The notes under the pieces: generated by a model | What the model saw: only the letters and a program-made list of their open reading frames with translations | Database searches by the model: none | Told to the model about the DNA's origin: nothing | Made by a program: the position numbers and the translations under genes | Origin: Akkermansia sp. | GTDB taxonomy: Bacteria > Verrucomicrobiota > Verrucomicrobiia > Verrucomicrobiales > Akkermansiaceae | DNA: 62,716 nucleotides | Reading direction: 5' to 3' | Assembly (NCBI GenBank): GCA_017546445.1 | Contig: JAFYWX010000038.1 | Location: 1 to 62,716, forward strand | In this document: positions 16,998-25,635 of the stretch, in pieces | How positions within the stretch are numbered: position 1 is the stretch's first letter | How the letters are laid out: each line of letters starts with the position of its first letter

Positions 16998-17816
16998 ATG
17001 ACTAAAGGATTTATCAATGGTGTGATGCTCTGCCTGTTGGTGGGGGGAAGCGCCTTTTTGAGTTCGTGCCGCGTGTTTCGACCGGAGCGGACGCTGTATG
17101 CTGAGGATATTCCGCCGAAGGCAGTTGTCCGCGATGGCGTGGCTGTGACACTGAGTGACCAGAAGCTTACCGTGTTCAAGGAGGGGAAGAAGGTTAAGGA
17201 TTACAGCATCAGCTCCTCTAAATTCGGTATCGGTAACACCAATGGCAGCAACCGCACGCCGCTGGGTATTCATGCCATTTCTCAGAAGAATGGTGAAGGC
17301 CAGCCGCAGGGTATGGTGTTCAAAGGCTGCAAGCCCACTGGTGAGGTGGTGGATGTGGATGCCGCGGGTCGCGACCCGGTGGTGACACGCGTGATTCAGC
17401 TGGCTGGTCTGGAGAGCGATAATCGCTCGACTCACCGCCGCCGTATCTATATTCACGGCACTCCGGAAGAGCGTTATATCGGCCAGCCTGCTTCTTACGG
17501 CTGCATCCGCATGAAGAGTGATGATATTGTTGACCTTTTCGGCCGTGTGCATCGGGGTATGCCGGTAGCTATTGAAAGCTGTACCCAGGAAACTTACCTG
17601 AAGGCCGAAATGGATAACAGCAAGGGAAGTATTCAGGTGCCCATGGAGGCGGTGGCTAAGCTGCCAGTGGATGGTCTGAGACCTACGCGCCGCTACAGAG
17701 CTCGCAGGACAAACCGTTGGTCTTCGCGTGGCGGGATGGCTACCAGCCGTTTCAAGAAGCGCACGGTAAACGGCAAGAATACCCGCCGACTCGCGCTTCG
17801 CAAACGCGCACAATGA
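16998..17816 (+). CDS. L,D-transpeptidase lipoprotein (YkuD)
   Basis: 272 residues. Lipobox LSSC with Cys24 predicts an outer- or inner-membrane lipoprotein. The YkuD domain spans about 50-195: the substrate strand VAVTLSDQKLTVFKEGKKVKDY, HGTPEE with the conserved His, and ASYGCIRM with the catalytic Cys. Such enzymes make 3-3 peptidoglycan cross-links or attach proteins to the wall. The C-terminal 60 residues are very basic (RYRARRTNRWSSR to the end), which may bind the sacculus or anionic polymer. It follows the GT2 gene closely. A CCGGGCTG/CAGCCCGG hairpin follows the stop. Confidence 0.9.
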   Translation: MTKGFINGVMLCLLVGGSAFLSSCRVFRPERTLYAEDIPPKAVVRDGVAVTLSDQKLTVFKEGKKVKDYSISSSKFGIGNTNGSNRTPLGIHAISQKNGEGQPQGMVFKGCKPTGEVVDVDAAGRDPVVTRVIQLAGLESDNRSTHRRRIYIHGTPEERYIGQPASYGCIRMKSDDIVDLFGRVHRGMPVAIESCTQETYLKAEMDNSKGSIQVPMEAVAKLPVDGLRPTRRYRARRTNRWSSRGGMATSRFKKRTVNGKNTRRLALRKRAQ

Positions 17817-17833
17817 GACACTGAAATTTTATA

Positions 17834-17858
17834 CCGGGCTGTCCGCAGGGCAGCCCGG
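17834..17858 (+). terminator. Hairpin after the L,D-transpeptidase gene
   Basis: CCGGGCTG and CAGCCCGG arms, 9-nt loop, no T-run. It could terminate weakly or protect the 3' end. Confidence 0.4.
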
Positions 17859-17901
17859 CTGCTATCCCTGCTACATATATAATATTCTGTTCTGATATCT
17901 G

Positions 17902-19509
17902 ATGAATACTCTTCTGGAGAACCCGACCTTTGTACTGTTTGCCATTCTCTTCACCGGCCTTGCGCTGGGAAATATTTCCATTAAAGGCGTGTCGCTGGGC
18001 GCATCCGGCGTATTGTTCACGGCGCTTCTGGCGGGGCACCTCAAGCTGCAGGTGCCGCAGGGTGTTTCGGAAATCGGTACGGCCTTCTTTGTGTACGCTG
18101 TCGGTCTGGGGGTAGGTAATCGCTTTTTCTCCTCGCTGCGCAGCCGTGGGCGCAATCTGATTCTGGTGGCGCTGGTCATTGTGCTGAGTGGCTGGCTTTG
18201 CGCCTGGGCATGCTGCCTGATGCTCGGGATTGATTTGAGCGTGGGTGCTGGTCTTTTTGCCGGTGCCTGCACCAGTACACCGGCTCTGGCCGCTGCGCTG
18301 GATGCTGCTCAACTGAAGGGGCTGGATGAATCAGTGCTCAATATCGCGTACGGTGTAGCCTATCCCGTGGGGGTGGTGGGAATCATTCTTTTTGTGCAGC
18401 TGCTTCCTCGTTTGCTGCGGAAGGATTTGAACGAGGCCAAGGGTGCCACCGCCGCCGGAGGTGCAGAGGATGCCCATATTCAGTCCCGCCTGGTGAAGGT
18501 AGAGAACGCAGCGGTGTTCGGCAAGAGCCCGCACGTGGTCGAACAGCTGCACCACATGAGCTGCCGCATTACCCGTATGCGTCGTGGGGAGCATCTGGAA
18601 CCCCTGCATTCTACTGATGTGTTGCACGAGGGGGATGAGGTGCTCATGGTGGGTGAACCGGAGAAATTGCAGCATGATGCCGCCCTGCTGGGGCAGATGC
18701 TGGAAACAGATACCCGCCTGTCGCTCCTGCGCGATGAATCTGCGGATTTGATTGTGCTGGCTGACCACATGGACAACAAGACGCTCGCGCAGCTTGATAC
18801 ACTGGGCAGCTTCGGCATTATCATCTCCCGCGTTTCTCGACTGGGGAATACCTTTGTGCCCAGGGAGGAGACCCAGATTCAGCGAAACGATGTGGTGCAC
18901 GTGGTGGGTACGCCGGATGCCATTGCGGCCTTCAAGAAGGAATGCGGTCACCGTGAAACCGCGTTGAATATGGTGGATATGCTTTCCTTTGTCGGCGGTC
19001 TGCTGCTGGGCATTATGGTGGGTAAGCTGAACTTCAGCTTCGGCGGGGGAGACGGCTTTTCGCTGGGTATGGCGGGTGGCCCCCTGGTTGTGGCTCTCAT
19101 CATGGGGCATTTCGGCAAGGTGGGTCCCATTGCCGGCTACATGCCGCGTCCCTCCCGCATTCTGGTGATGAATCTGGGTCTGATGCTTTTCCTGGCAGGT
19201 GCCGGCGTGAAGGGCGGCGAGCAGCTGGTGTCGACTCTGGCATCGCAAGGTTTGAGTATGGTGCTGGTTGCCGTGGTTGTCACTACGCTTCCTCTGGTGT
19301 TGGGGTATGTCTTTGCCAGCAAGGTTATGCGCATGGAGTTGCCGGAAATTCTGGGGTGCTGCTGCGGTGCTCAGACCTCCACTCCGGCTCTTGGCGCCAT
19401 TACGGCCAAGACAGATAGCCAGGACCCGGTTATCGCCTATTCCACGGCATATCCCCTGGCGCTGATTCTTATGACAGTGCTTGCGCAGCTGCTTGTGCAG
19501 CTTGCATGA
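17902..19509 (+). CDS. AspT/YidE-type putative transporter with two TrkA-C domains
   Basis: 535 residues. Two blocks of about five membrane helices (1-170 and 355-535) flank two cytoplasmic RCK/TrkA-C domains (about 190-350, with SRLVKVENAAVFGKSPHVVEQL and a second copy beginning DLIVLADHMDNKTLAQL). Each membrane block has the family motif ACTSTPALAAALDAA or CGAQTSTPALGAI. Architecture and length match the aspartate:alanine exchanger family (AspT, YidE, YbjL). Substrate here is unknown; AspT itself exchanges aspartate for alanine. A TATAAT box lies 18 nt before the ATG, but no good -35 is seen. Confidence 0.85.
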   Translation: MNTLLENPTFVLFAILFTGLALGNISIKGVSLGASGVLFTALLAGHLKLQVPQGVSEIGTAFFVYAVGLGVGNRFFSSLRSRGRNLILVALVIVLSGWLCAWACCLMLGIDLSVGAGLFAGACTSTPALAAALDAAQLKGLDESVLNIAYGVAYPVGVVGIILFVQLLPRLLRKDLNEAKGATAAGGAEDAHIQSRLVKVENAAVFGKSPHVVEQLHHMSCRITRMRRGEHLEPLHSTDVLHEGDEVLMVGEPEKLQHDAALLGQMLETDTRLSLLRDESADLIVLADHMDNKTLAQLDTLGSFGIIISRVSRLGNTFVPREETQIQRNDVVHVVGTPDAIAAFKKECGHRETALNMVDMLSFVGGLLLGIMVGKLNFSFGGGDGFSLGMAGGPLVVALIMGHFGKVGPIAGYMPRPSRILVMNLGLMLFLAGAGVKGGEQLVSTLASQGLSMVLVAVVVTTLPLVLGYVFASKVMRMELPEILGCCCGAQTSTPALGAITAKTDSQDPVIAYSTAYPLALILMTVLAQLLVQLA

Positions 19510-19520
19510 GTTATTTGCCC

Positions 19521-19549
19521 TTGCCCCGTACGCGTAAATGTGGTAGAAT
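19521..19549 (+). promoter_or_regulatory. Near-leaderless promoter of purD
   Basis: TTGCCC, 17-nt spacer, TAGAAT, 9 nt to the ATG at 19559. Confidence 0.55.
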
Positions 19550-19558
19550 GACGGCAAC

Positions 19559-20803
19559 ATGAAAATTGCCGTCATTGGAAAAGGTGGGCGTGAGCAGGCT
19601 CTTGTAGAGACCCTGGCTGCCAGCCCGTGCAAACCCGAGCTCTTCACTTTCCCCGGTAGCGATGCTATCTGCCGGACTGCTACGCGCATTGAGGCCGATG
19701 GTCTTGATGGCCTGATTCAGTGGATGGTGGATAACAAGATTGACCTTTGCGTAGCTGGCGAGGAAAGCTACCTCGTGAAGGGCGAAGGTCTGGCCAACCG
19801 CTGCGCTGCTGTTGGTATTCCCTGCTGGGGCCCGCAGAAGGAAAGTGCTCAGCTGGAGGCTTCCAAGGAATTTGCCAAGAATTTCCTGCTGCGTCACAAC
19901 ATCCCCACGGGCATGGCTACTGCCGTGGAGAGCTATGATGAGGCTGTTGCCGCCATCAACGGCCAGTATCCCACTGTGCTGAAGTTTGATGGCCTGGCCG
20001 CCGGCAAGGGTGTGGCTGTGTGCCCGGACGCCGCCAGCGCAGAGGAGTTCCTGAACGAGGTGTTCATTCAGAAGCGCTTCGGTGAGGGCCGCATGCTGGT
20101 GGAGGAATTTCTCACGGGGCCGGAAATTTCCATCTTCGGAGCTATCTGTGATGATAAGTACCTCATTCTCTGCCCCGCCCGTGACTATAAGCGCCTGGAA
20201 GTGGGCGATGCCGGCCCCAACACTGGAGGCATGGGTGCTGTGGCTTCCCGCCAGCTGGCTTCTGCGGAGCTTATCAAGACAATTGAGGAAACAATCGTGG
20301 CCCCCACGGTGCGCGGCCTGCAGGCAGATGGCCTGCCCTACCGCGGCTTCTTGTATTTCGGCCTGATGCTGACCCCGCAGGGCCCCAAGGTGATTGAGTA
20401 CAACTGCCGCTTTGGCGACCCCGAGTGCGAGGCTGTGATGCCCCTGCTGCAGGGTGACCTGGCCACCTTCTGCCTGAAGGGTGCCAAGGGCGAGTTTGCT
20501 CCTGAGCTTATCTCCTTCAGCGATGGCTGGAGCATCTGCTGCATTCTGGCCAGTGCCGGTTATCCCGCCAGCTCTCACAGCGGTGACCTTATCTCCGGCC
20601 TGGAGGATTGCGCTGCCCGCGTGTTCCACTGCGGCACCAGGCTTACCCCTGAAGGGTGGGTGACAGCCGGCGGCCGCGTGCTGGCTATCGTGGCTCAGGG
20701 CGATACGCTCGATGCCGCCCGCACCCTCGCCCATGCTGAGGCTGCCAAGGTGAATTTCGATGGCTCCCAGCGCCGCAGCGATATTGGCTACGCCAACATG
20801 TAA
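19559..20803 (+). CDS. purD: Phosphoribosylamine-glycine ligase (GAR synthetase)
   Basis: 414 residues, full length. It catalyses ATP-dependent joining of glycine to phosphoribosylamine, the second step of purine synthesis. Signatures: KIAVIGKGGREQAL at the N-terminus, the ATP-grasp core TVLKFDGLAAGKGV, VEEFLTGPEISIF, the family signature DAGPNTGGMGAV, FLYFGLMLTPQGPKVIEYNCRFGDPECEAVMPLL. Small deviations from the usual motif (VIGKGGREQ for VLGSGGREH; KFDG for KADG) do not remove ligands. It is monocistronic, with a strong terminator. Confidence 0.96.
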   Translation: MKIAVIGKGGREQALVETLAASPCKPELFTFPGSDAICRTATRIEADGLDGLIQWMVDNKIDLCVAGEESYLVKGEGLANRCAAVGIPCWGPQKESAQLEASKEFAKNFLLRHNIPTGMATAVESYDEAVAAINGQYPTVLKFDGLAAGKGVAVCPDAASAEEFLNEVFIQKRFGEGRMLVEEFLTGPEISIFGAICDDKYLILCPARDYKRLEVGDAGPNTGGMGAVASRQLASAELIKTIEETIVAPTVRGLQADGLPYRGFLYFGLMLTPQGPKVIEYNCRFGDPECEAVMPLLQGDLATFCLKGAKGEFAPELISFSDGWSICCILASAGYPASSHSGDLISGLEDCAARVFHCGTRLTPEGWVTAGGRVLAIVAQGDTLDAARTLAHAEAAKVNFDGSQRRSDIGYANM

Positions 20804-20825
20804 GCCTGACCAAACTATCAACTCC

Positions 20826-20856
20826 GGCTCCCCAATTCGGGGAGCCTGCTTTTTAT
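20826..20856 (+). terminator. purD terminator
   Basis: GGCTCCCC and GGGGAGCC arms, 5-nt loop, then TGCTTTTTATT. The next start codon follows 2 nt later at 20858, so the peptidase gene either needs read-through or a promoter inside the purD end. Confidence 0.85.
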
Positions 20857-20857
20857 T

Positions 20858-21940
20858 ATGAACGAACAATCTGCTGAATTCTTAAGCGAATATCTGGAAA
20901 CTCCGGCGCCTACGGGGCTGGAGATGGATGCCCAGCGCCTCTGGGCAGAATACATCAAGTCTTATACGGATGAGGTCCAGTGCGATGCCTATGGCTCCAC
21001 CTGGGCTGTGCTGCGTGCTGCAGAGGAGAATGCCCCCACGCTGATGCTGGATGCCCATGCCGATGAAATCGGCTTCTCCATCCGCTATATTGATGATAAC
21101 GGCTTTGCCCGTGTGGAGCGAGTGGGCGGCAGCGATGTGGCCATTGCCCGTGGCCGCCGTATCCGCTTTATCGGTACGGATGGTGAGGTGATTGGCATCA
21201 CCGGCAACACGGCTATTCATTTGCGCGGTGGTGCTGCGGATGAAAAGGCACCCAAGCTCCATGAGCTGTATGTGGATTTCGGCTGCGATTCCCGCGAGGA
21301 GGTGGAGGCTCTGGGCCTGCGCGTAGGCTCAGTGGGTGTGTATTGCGATGGCCCGCTCATGCTGAACGATGGGCGCCGCCTGGTGTGCCGCGCGCTGGAT
21401 GACCGCCTGTGCGGCTTTATTCTGGCAGAAGTGGCCCGCACCCTGGCAGAGAAGGGAATCAAGCCCGCATGGAATGTGGTCTTTGCCAATACCGTGCAGG
21501 AGGAAATCGGTTGCGTAGGTGCCGGTATGCTGGCTTTCCGCCTGCAGCCGGATGCCGCTATCTGTCTGGATGTGACTCATGCCACGGATTCCCCCGGGCT
21601 GGATAAGGGTCGCTATGGTGATGTGCGCCTGGGGCAGGGCGCCTGCCTGAGTTTCGGCCCGGTTTGCCACCCGAATCTCAATGCCCGCCTGGAGCTGGTG
21701 TCCTTTGAGCAGGAAATTCCCATGCAGCGCGAGGTGACCGGCCGCTCCACCGGAACTAATACGGACCAGGTTTACCGATCCCGCAGCGGTGTGCCCGCCA
21801 CCTGCCTTTCCCTGCCGCTTCGCTATATGCACAGTCCGGTGGAAACGGCAGATATGCGGGATGTGCAGAGTTGTGTTGACCTGCTGGTTTCGTTTGTGAA
21901 ATCGCTTAAAATTCATGATGATTTCCGGCACAGACTCTGA
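20858..21940 (+). CDS. M42-family aminopeptidase (first copy)
   Basis: 360 residues. Co-catalytic metal peptidase of the M42 (glutamyl aminopeptidase/endoglucanase-like) family; known members form dodecameric cytoplasmic shells that trim peptides. Motifs: LDAHADEIGFSI (first His/Asp), RALDDRLCGF (bridging Asp), NTVQEEIGCVGA (catalytic and metal Glu), CLDVTHATD (Asp) and PLRYMHSPVE (final His). The PA-like insert lies between about 75 and 165. A second M42 gene at 27054 has the same motifs but is only distantly similar. Its ATG sits directly behind the purD terminator. Confidence 0.92.
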   Translation: MNEQSAEFLSEYLETPAPTGLEMDAQRLWAEYIKSYTDEVQCDAYGSTWAVLRAAEENAPTLMLDAHADEIGFSIRYIDDNGFARVERVGGSDVAIARGRRIRFIGTDGEVIGITGNTAIHLRGGAADEKAPKLHELYVDFGCDSREEVEALGLRVGSVGVYCDGPLMLNDGRRLVCRALDDRLCGFILAEVARTLAEKGIKPAWNVVFANTVQEEIGCVGAGMLAFRLQPDAAICLDVTHATDSPGLDKGRYGDVRLGQGACLSFGPVCHPNLNARLELVSFEQEIPMQREVTGRSTGTNTDQVYRSRSGVPATCLSLPLRYMHSPVETADMRDVQSCVDLLVSFVKSLKIHDDFRHRL

Positions 21941-21963
21941 TTTGTGCTCAGTGTCTCCTCTTT

Positions 21964-21997
21964 CAGCCACTCCCTGCCGGGGTGGCTGATTTTTTTT
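21964..21997 (+). terminator. Terminator of the first M42 gene
   Basis: CAGCCAC and GTGGCTG arms followed by A and eight T. Confidence 0.85.
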
Positions 21998-22020
21998 GTG
22001 CGCGAAGTACTATTTTTTGC

Positions 22021-22048
22021 TTGATTCCTGCGTTCGCCATGATAGACT
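22021..22048 (+). promoter_or_regulatory. Promoter of the Gly-rich lipoprotein gene
   Basis: TTGATT, 16-nt spacer, TAGACT; the ATG is 41 nt further, so this gene has a leader of ordinary length. Confidence 0.45.
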
Positions 22049-22089
22049 TGGGAGAGTAAGGCATTTCACCTTTTAATTATCTACAACGT

Positions 22090-22707
22090 ATGAAAAAGAT
22101 CTTTCTCCCCCTTCTTGCCGCAGTAGGCGTGGCTCTTGGTTTGACTCTGAGCTCCTGTGGTGGCGGCGGTACTGATAAGGGCTACGAGCCCGCCCGCGCT
22201 CTTGTTGGTACTTCCATTACGGTGGTCAGCGGTACTCCCAGCTTCAGCATTGATTTTGAGACGGCTAACACGGGTTGGACAGTGGGTTCCTCTTTCACGT
22301 CTGGTAGTCGGAAAAGCTTCCCTTGCTACTTTAACCTGACCCGTGATCCCAAGCTGGAGAAGGGTGCCTGGCAATTCTGGGGTTCTGTCGGTTGGGCAGA
22401 TATTGACATTCTGAAGGATAACAACTTCCTTGCCCTGATTGGTGTGAACCAGGCTGCCTCTTCCTGCGTGCTGGATAAGTTTGAGCTGTTGCTCAACATT
22501 CCTGCTGGTGAGCAGCAGGGTGTTTATGCCGGTACCGGGCAGTTGTCGGTTGCCGGCCGGTACTTTATGTACGAAGGTGAGTCTGAGGGTACCAAGCTCA
22601 AGCAAGAGGCCCGTGCAATCACTTTTGAGATGACTGGCCTGCTCAAGAAGGAGTATCTTGCTCCCTTTACTGTGGAGGAAGAGCAGGATAAGCCTTTCGA
22701 TTACTAA
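22090..22707 (+). CDS. Putative lipoprotein, unknown function
   Basis: 205 residues. Signal and lipobox LTLSSCGGGG with Cys23 as the acylated residue, followed by Gly as in outer-membrane lipoproteins. The rest is predicted beta-rich (TSITVVSGTPSFSIDFE, ADIDILKDNNFLALIGVNQ, GVYAGTGQLSVAGRYFMYEG) with an acidic tail (VEEEQDKPFDY). I recognise no family. Monocistronic between its own promoter and a strong terminator. Confidence 0.7.
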   Translation: MKKIFLPLLAAVGVALGLTLSSCGGGGTDKGYEPARALVGTSITVVSGTPSFSIDFETANTGWTVGSSFTSGSRKSFPCYFNLTRDPKLEKGAWQFWGSVGWADIDILKDNNFLALIGVNQAASSCVLDKFELLLNIPAGEQQGVYAGTGQLSVAGRYFMYEGESEGTKLKQEARAITFEMTGLLKKEYLAPFTVEEEQDKPFDY

Positions 22708-22730
22708 AGAGAATTCAGCTTTGTTATCAT

Positions 22731-22765
22731 AAAAAGAGCGGAGCGCATTTGCGCTCCGCTCTTTT
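22731..22765. terminator. Bidirectional terminator between the lipoprotein gene and ychF
   Basis: AAAAAGAGCGGAGCGC and GCGCTCCGCTCTTTT form a 15-bp stem with loop ATTT; A/T runs lie on both sides. It can serve the convergent genes ending at 22707 and 22827. Confidence 0.9.
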
Positions 22766-22826
22766 ATTGGTACGATTGAATGAATCAGCTCAGTAAGCTG
22801 GGAAACAGATATATTCTTGCGGCTGG

Positions 22827-23948
22827 TTACTTGGATACGTTGAAGCGGAATTCGATGACGTCGCCGTCCTGCACCACGTATTCCTTGCCTTCGATGCGCA
22901 GCTTGGCCTGCTCCTTTGCCTTGGCCAGGGAACCGCAGGCAACCAGATCCTCGTAGGAAACCACCTGGGCTGCAATGAAGCCGCGTTCAAAATCGGTGTG
23001 GATGACACCGGCGGCACGGGGGGCCTTATCGCCGGCGTGGATGGTCCAGGCGCGGGTTTCCTTCACGCCGGTGGTGATGTAAGTGCGCAGGCCGAGCAGG
23101 TGGTACACGGCGCGGATAAGGTCGCTCACGCCGGAGTCCTCCACGCCGATGTCGTTGAGATATTCGCGAGCCTCGGCGGGGTCGAGCTCGGAAAGTTCCT
23201 CTTCAATGCGGGCGGAAATAACCACGGCCTCGGCGTTGTGGTGCTCTGCCACGTACTTACGCACGGCGGAAACGTAGGGGTGGGCATCCGGGTTCTTCAC
23301 GGCGTCTGCCAGTTCCTCTTCGCTTACATTGCAGGCGAAAATGCTCTTCTTGTCGGAAAGCAGGAAGAACGTGCGCAGCAGGCGGCGTTCTTCTTCGCTC
23401 AGCTCCAGGGTGATGGCGGGGTTGCCGGCATCCAGGTGCGGCAGGAGCTTCTCGATGAGCTCCACCTCTGCCTTGGCTTCCTTATCGCCGCCTCGGGCCT
23501 TCTTGATGCGGCTTTCCTTGCGCTTTTCCATGGCGGCAAGGTCGGCCAGGATGAGCTCGGCATTGATGATTTCGATATCGCGCACGGGGTCGACAGACCC
23601 GAGTTCGTGGATGATGTCGTCATTCTCAAAGCAGCGGACAACCTGCACGATGGCGTCTGTCTCGCGGATGTTGGAAAGGAACTTGTTGCCCAGGCCTGCG
23701 CCTTCTGCGGCGCCTTTCACCAGGCCGGCGATATCGACGAATTCGATGGCGGTGGGCACGATGCGCTCGCACTTGCTGATTTCGGCCAGCACGGCCAGAC
23801 GCTCATCCGGCACTTCCACCATGCCCACGTTGGGGTCGATGGTGCAGAACGGATAATTAGCTGCCTCTGCCTTGCGGGAGCGGGTGACAGCGTTGAAAAG
23901 GGTGGATTTACCTACGTTCGGGAGACCTACAATACCTGCCTGTAACAT
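22827..23948 (-). CDS. ychF: YchF/OLA1-type ribosome-associated ATPase
   Basis: 373 residues. TRAFAC GTPase fold that prefers ATP: G1 GLPNVGKSTLFNA, G3 DIAGLVKGA, the altered G4 NVSEEE, and the C-terminal TGS-like domain ending in VVQDGDVIEFRFNVSK. A coiled-coil insert (AEVELIEKLLPHLDAG) sits in the usual place. YchF binds ribosomes and is linked to redox stress responses. Promoter: TTTTAA, 17-nt spacer, TAGAAT, 9 nt to the ATG (23958-23986), with a weak -35. Confidence 0.96.
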   Translation of the reverse strand: MLQAGIVGLPNVGKSTLFNAVTRSRKAEAANYPFCTIDPNVGMVEVPDERLAVLAEISKCERIVPTAIEFVDIAGLVKGAAEGAGLGNKFLSNIRETDAIVQVVRCFENDDIIHELGSVDPVRDIEIINAELILADLAAMEKRKESRIKKARGGDKEAKAEVELIEKLLPHLDAGNPAITLELSEEERRLLRTFFLLSDKKSIFACNVSEEELADAVKNPDAHPYVSAVRKYVAEHHNAEAVVISARIEEELSELDPAEAREYLNDIGVEDSGVSDLIRAVYHLLGLRTYITTGVKETRAWTIHAGDKAPRAAGVIHTDFERGFIAAQVVSYEDLVACGSLAKAKEQAKLRIEGKEYVVQDGDVIEFRFNVSK

Positions 23949-23988
23949 AACAGCGGTATTCTACACTAAATGGCAGAGCATTAAAAGC

Positions 23989-24918
23989 CTAATCTGCGCC
24001 ATGGGTCAGAATGCGGAGCATTTCTGCCACCTGGGTGCAGCGGCGGAGCTGGTATTCCTGCTCAGGTGTGAAATCCGGGTAGCAGAAGGCCAGGTATTTT
24101 TTCATGCGGTTGCAGTGTCCCTTCTCTGTTCTCTTGTGCAGCAGGACTCGGCCTGTTTCCTCTGCCAGGATGCAGTAGTATTCTGCCATTTCCTCCCGGG
24201 TAGGGGCCGGGCCGCCTCTCAGCTGGCGGAACAGGTAAGGATTGCGCACTGCACCGCGCCCCAGCATGAGGCCGGCGGCACCTGTGGCAGCCAGGCACTC
24301 TGTGGCATGTTCCGGGGTGTTCAGATCCCCGTTGGCCAGCACCGGGCAGGGCAGGGTGGATACCGCGGTGCTTGCATAGCTGAAATCCGGGGCTCCGCCA
24401 TAGAGCTGGCGGCGGGTGCGGGCATGAATACCCACTTCATCCGGCCCGGCGGCTGCCAGGCAGCTCAGGATATCCGGAAACTCGTTTTCCGCATGTTCCC
24501 AGCCCAGCCGGCACTTGACGCTGAATTGCCCGGCAGGTACACAGGCGCGCAGCTCCTGCATGATGTGAAGAAAACGCGGGATATCCCGCAGCAGCCCTGC
24601 TCCGGCACCGTGGCGGTTTACCAGTGGGGAGGGGCAGCCGGCGTTCAGGTTGATGCCTGCCACCCCTGGCCGCTTCAGCAGCATCTCAGCATCCCGCACC
24701 AGGGCAGGGGCATCACTGCCAGCCAGCTGGGCCAGCACGGGAACCCCGGTCTCGTTTTCGTCTATGCAGCGTAAATTATGCTCTGCCAGAGCGCAGGTGG
24801 TGGCGGTGCTCCGGAAATATGCCGTGATGAAGGCATCCGGCAGGGAGTGAATGCGCTGCAGCGTTCGCATGAATGCCAGGTCTGTAACATCCTGCATGGG
24901 GGCCAGGATTAATTTCAT
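23989..24918 (-). CDS. tRNA-dihydrouridine synthase
   Basis: 309 residues. FMN enzyme that reduces uridine in the tRNA D-loop or elsewhere. Motifs: ILAPMQDVTDLAFMRTL, the active-site GINLNAGCPSPLV with catalytic Cys, SVKCRLGWE, VGIHARTRRQLYGG and GLMLGRGAVRNPYLF. The C-terminal helical tRNA-binding domain is present. Which Dus subfamily (A, B, C) applies cannot be decided by eye. It is monocistronic and reads away from a large repeat element. Confidence 0.93.
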   Translation of the reverse strand: MKLILAPMQDVTDLAFMRTLQRIHSLPDAFITAYFRSTATTCALAEHNLRCIDENETGVPVLAQLAGSDAPALVRDAEMLLKRPGVAGINLNAGCPSPLVNRHGAGAGLLRDIPRFLHIMQELRACVPAGQFSVKCRLGWEHAENEFPDILSCLAAAGPDEVGIHARTRRQLYGGAPDFSYASTAVSTLPCPVLANGDLNTPEHATECLAATGAAGLMLGRGAVRNPYLFRQLRGGPAPTREEMAEYYCILAEETGRVLLHKRTEKGHCNRMKKYLAFCYPDFTPEQEYQLRRCTQVAEMLRILTHGAD

Positions 24919-24924
24919 GCGCTT

Positions 24925-24953
24925 ATGCTAACATGATATACACCGGGAGGCAA
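24925..24953 (-). promoter_or_regulatory. Leaderless-type promoter of the dus gene
   Basis: Minus strand: TTGCCT, 17-nt spacer, TAGCAT, 6 nt to the ATG. It is the same arrangement as the rpe promoter. Confidence 0.6.
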
Positions 24954-24983
24954 GGGAATCATGTGTCTATTCGATGCTAAAAT

Positions 24984-25513
24984 CACATGTGTCCCAAAGA
25001 TTGCTGCGCCAAATGGGAGTTTGTCGGGCAGCTGGCTCGCGTCAGCGAGCGGAACTTAGAGCCCGTGAAACGGGCGACATAACAATAGCGAGTGGTGCAG
25101 CGGCGTCAGCCGCGAAACCACTCGTTTTAGCGTAAAAAGTTATTAGAACCCGTGAAACGGGTGACAGAAACGCGTGGCTTAAAAATCGTGTCAGGACGAA
25201 CAAATAGCTATTCTTTCACAGAGAATTTATATTGAAATTAAGGCGCATATGTAGCAACCCTCTCTGTCACCCGTTCCACGGGTTCCTATTCCTTATTTTT
25301 TTTCTTTACGAGGGGTTCCGCGCACCATGCTGACGCACGGTGCGCTCCACCGCCTCGCTATTGATAGGCCGCCCGTTTCACGGGCTTTTGAATTCCGCTC
25401 GCTTGCGCGAGCCATCAGCCCCACAAATCGCCATCTTTAGCGGATAAAGAGAGAGCAGGCTCCAAGACGGTGTTGATTATGCAGTCAATTGTGAAATCTT
25501 TGGGTCACATGTG
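24984..25513. mobile_element. 530-bp MITE-like element with TIRs and 9-bp target duplication
   Basis: Terminal inverted repeats CACATGTGTCCCAAAGATT (24984-25002) and its mirror (25495-25513) match at 18 of 19 positions. The element is bounded exactly by TGCTAAAAT on both sides (24975-24983 and 25514-25522), a 9-bp direct repeat expected from transposition. Inside, two long inverted arms (about 25035-25175 and 25255-25420) each carry hairpins: GCTCGCgtcaGCGAGC, GCCCGTgaaACGGGC, a longer nested stem (25089-25124, partner 25309-25357) and ACCCGTgaaACGGGT or its variant. No coding sequence is present; a transposase would act in trans. This fills almost the whole dus to Ldt gap. Confidence 0.8.
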
Positions 25514-25544
25514 TGCTAAAATAGGGTGCCTTAGTGGAATGAGC

Positions 25545-25573
25545 TTGACAAAACGGCGTTATGCGTGCATAAA
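25545..25573 (+). promoter_or_regulatory. Promoter of the L,D-transpeptidase pair
   Basis: Perfect TTGACA, 17-nt spacer, CATAAA; the ATG is about 60 nt further, so there is a normal leader. Confidence 0.5.
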
Positions 25574-25635
25574 TGCTCAGAAGTCCACTGCTCCCGTAAT
25601 ACCGGAGGGTGGAATAGTATTCAATCAGTCGTCAT

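Noticed and set aside
24975..25522. Insertion sequence with its own transposase
   Set aside because: No open frame of meaningful length lies between the terminal repeats.
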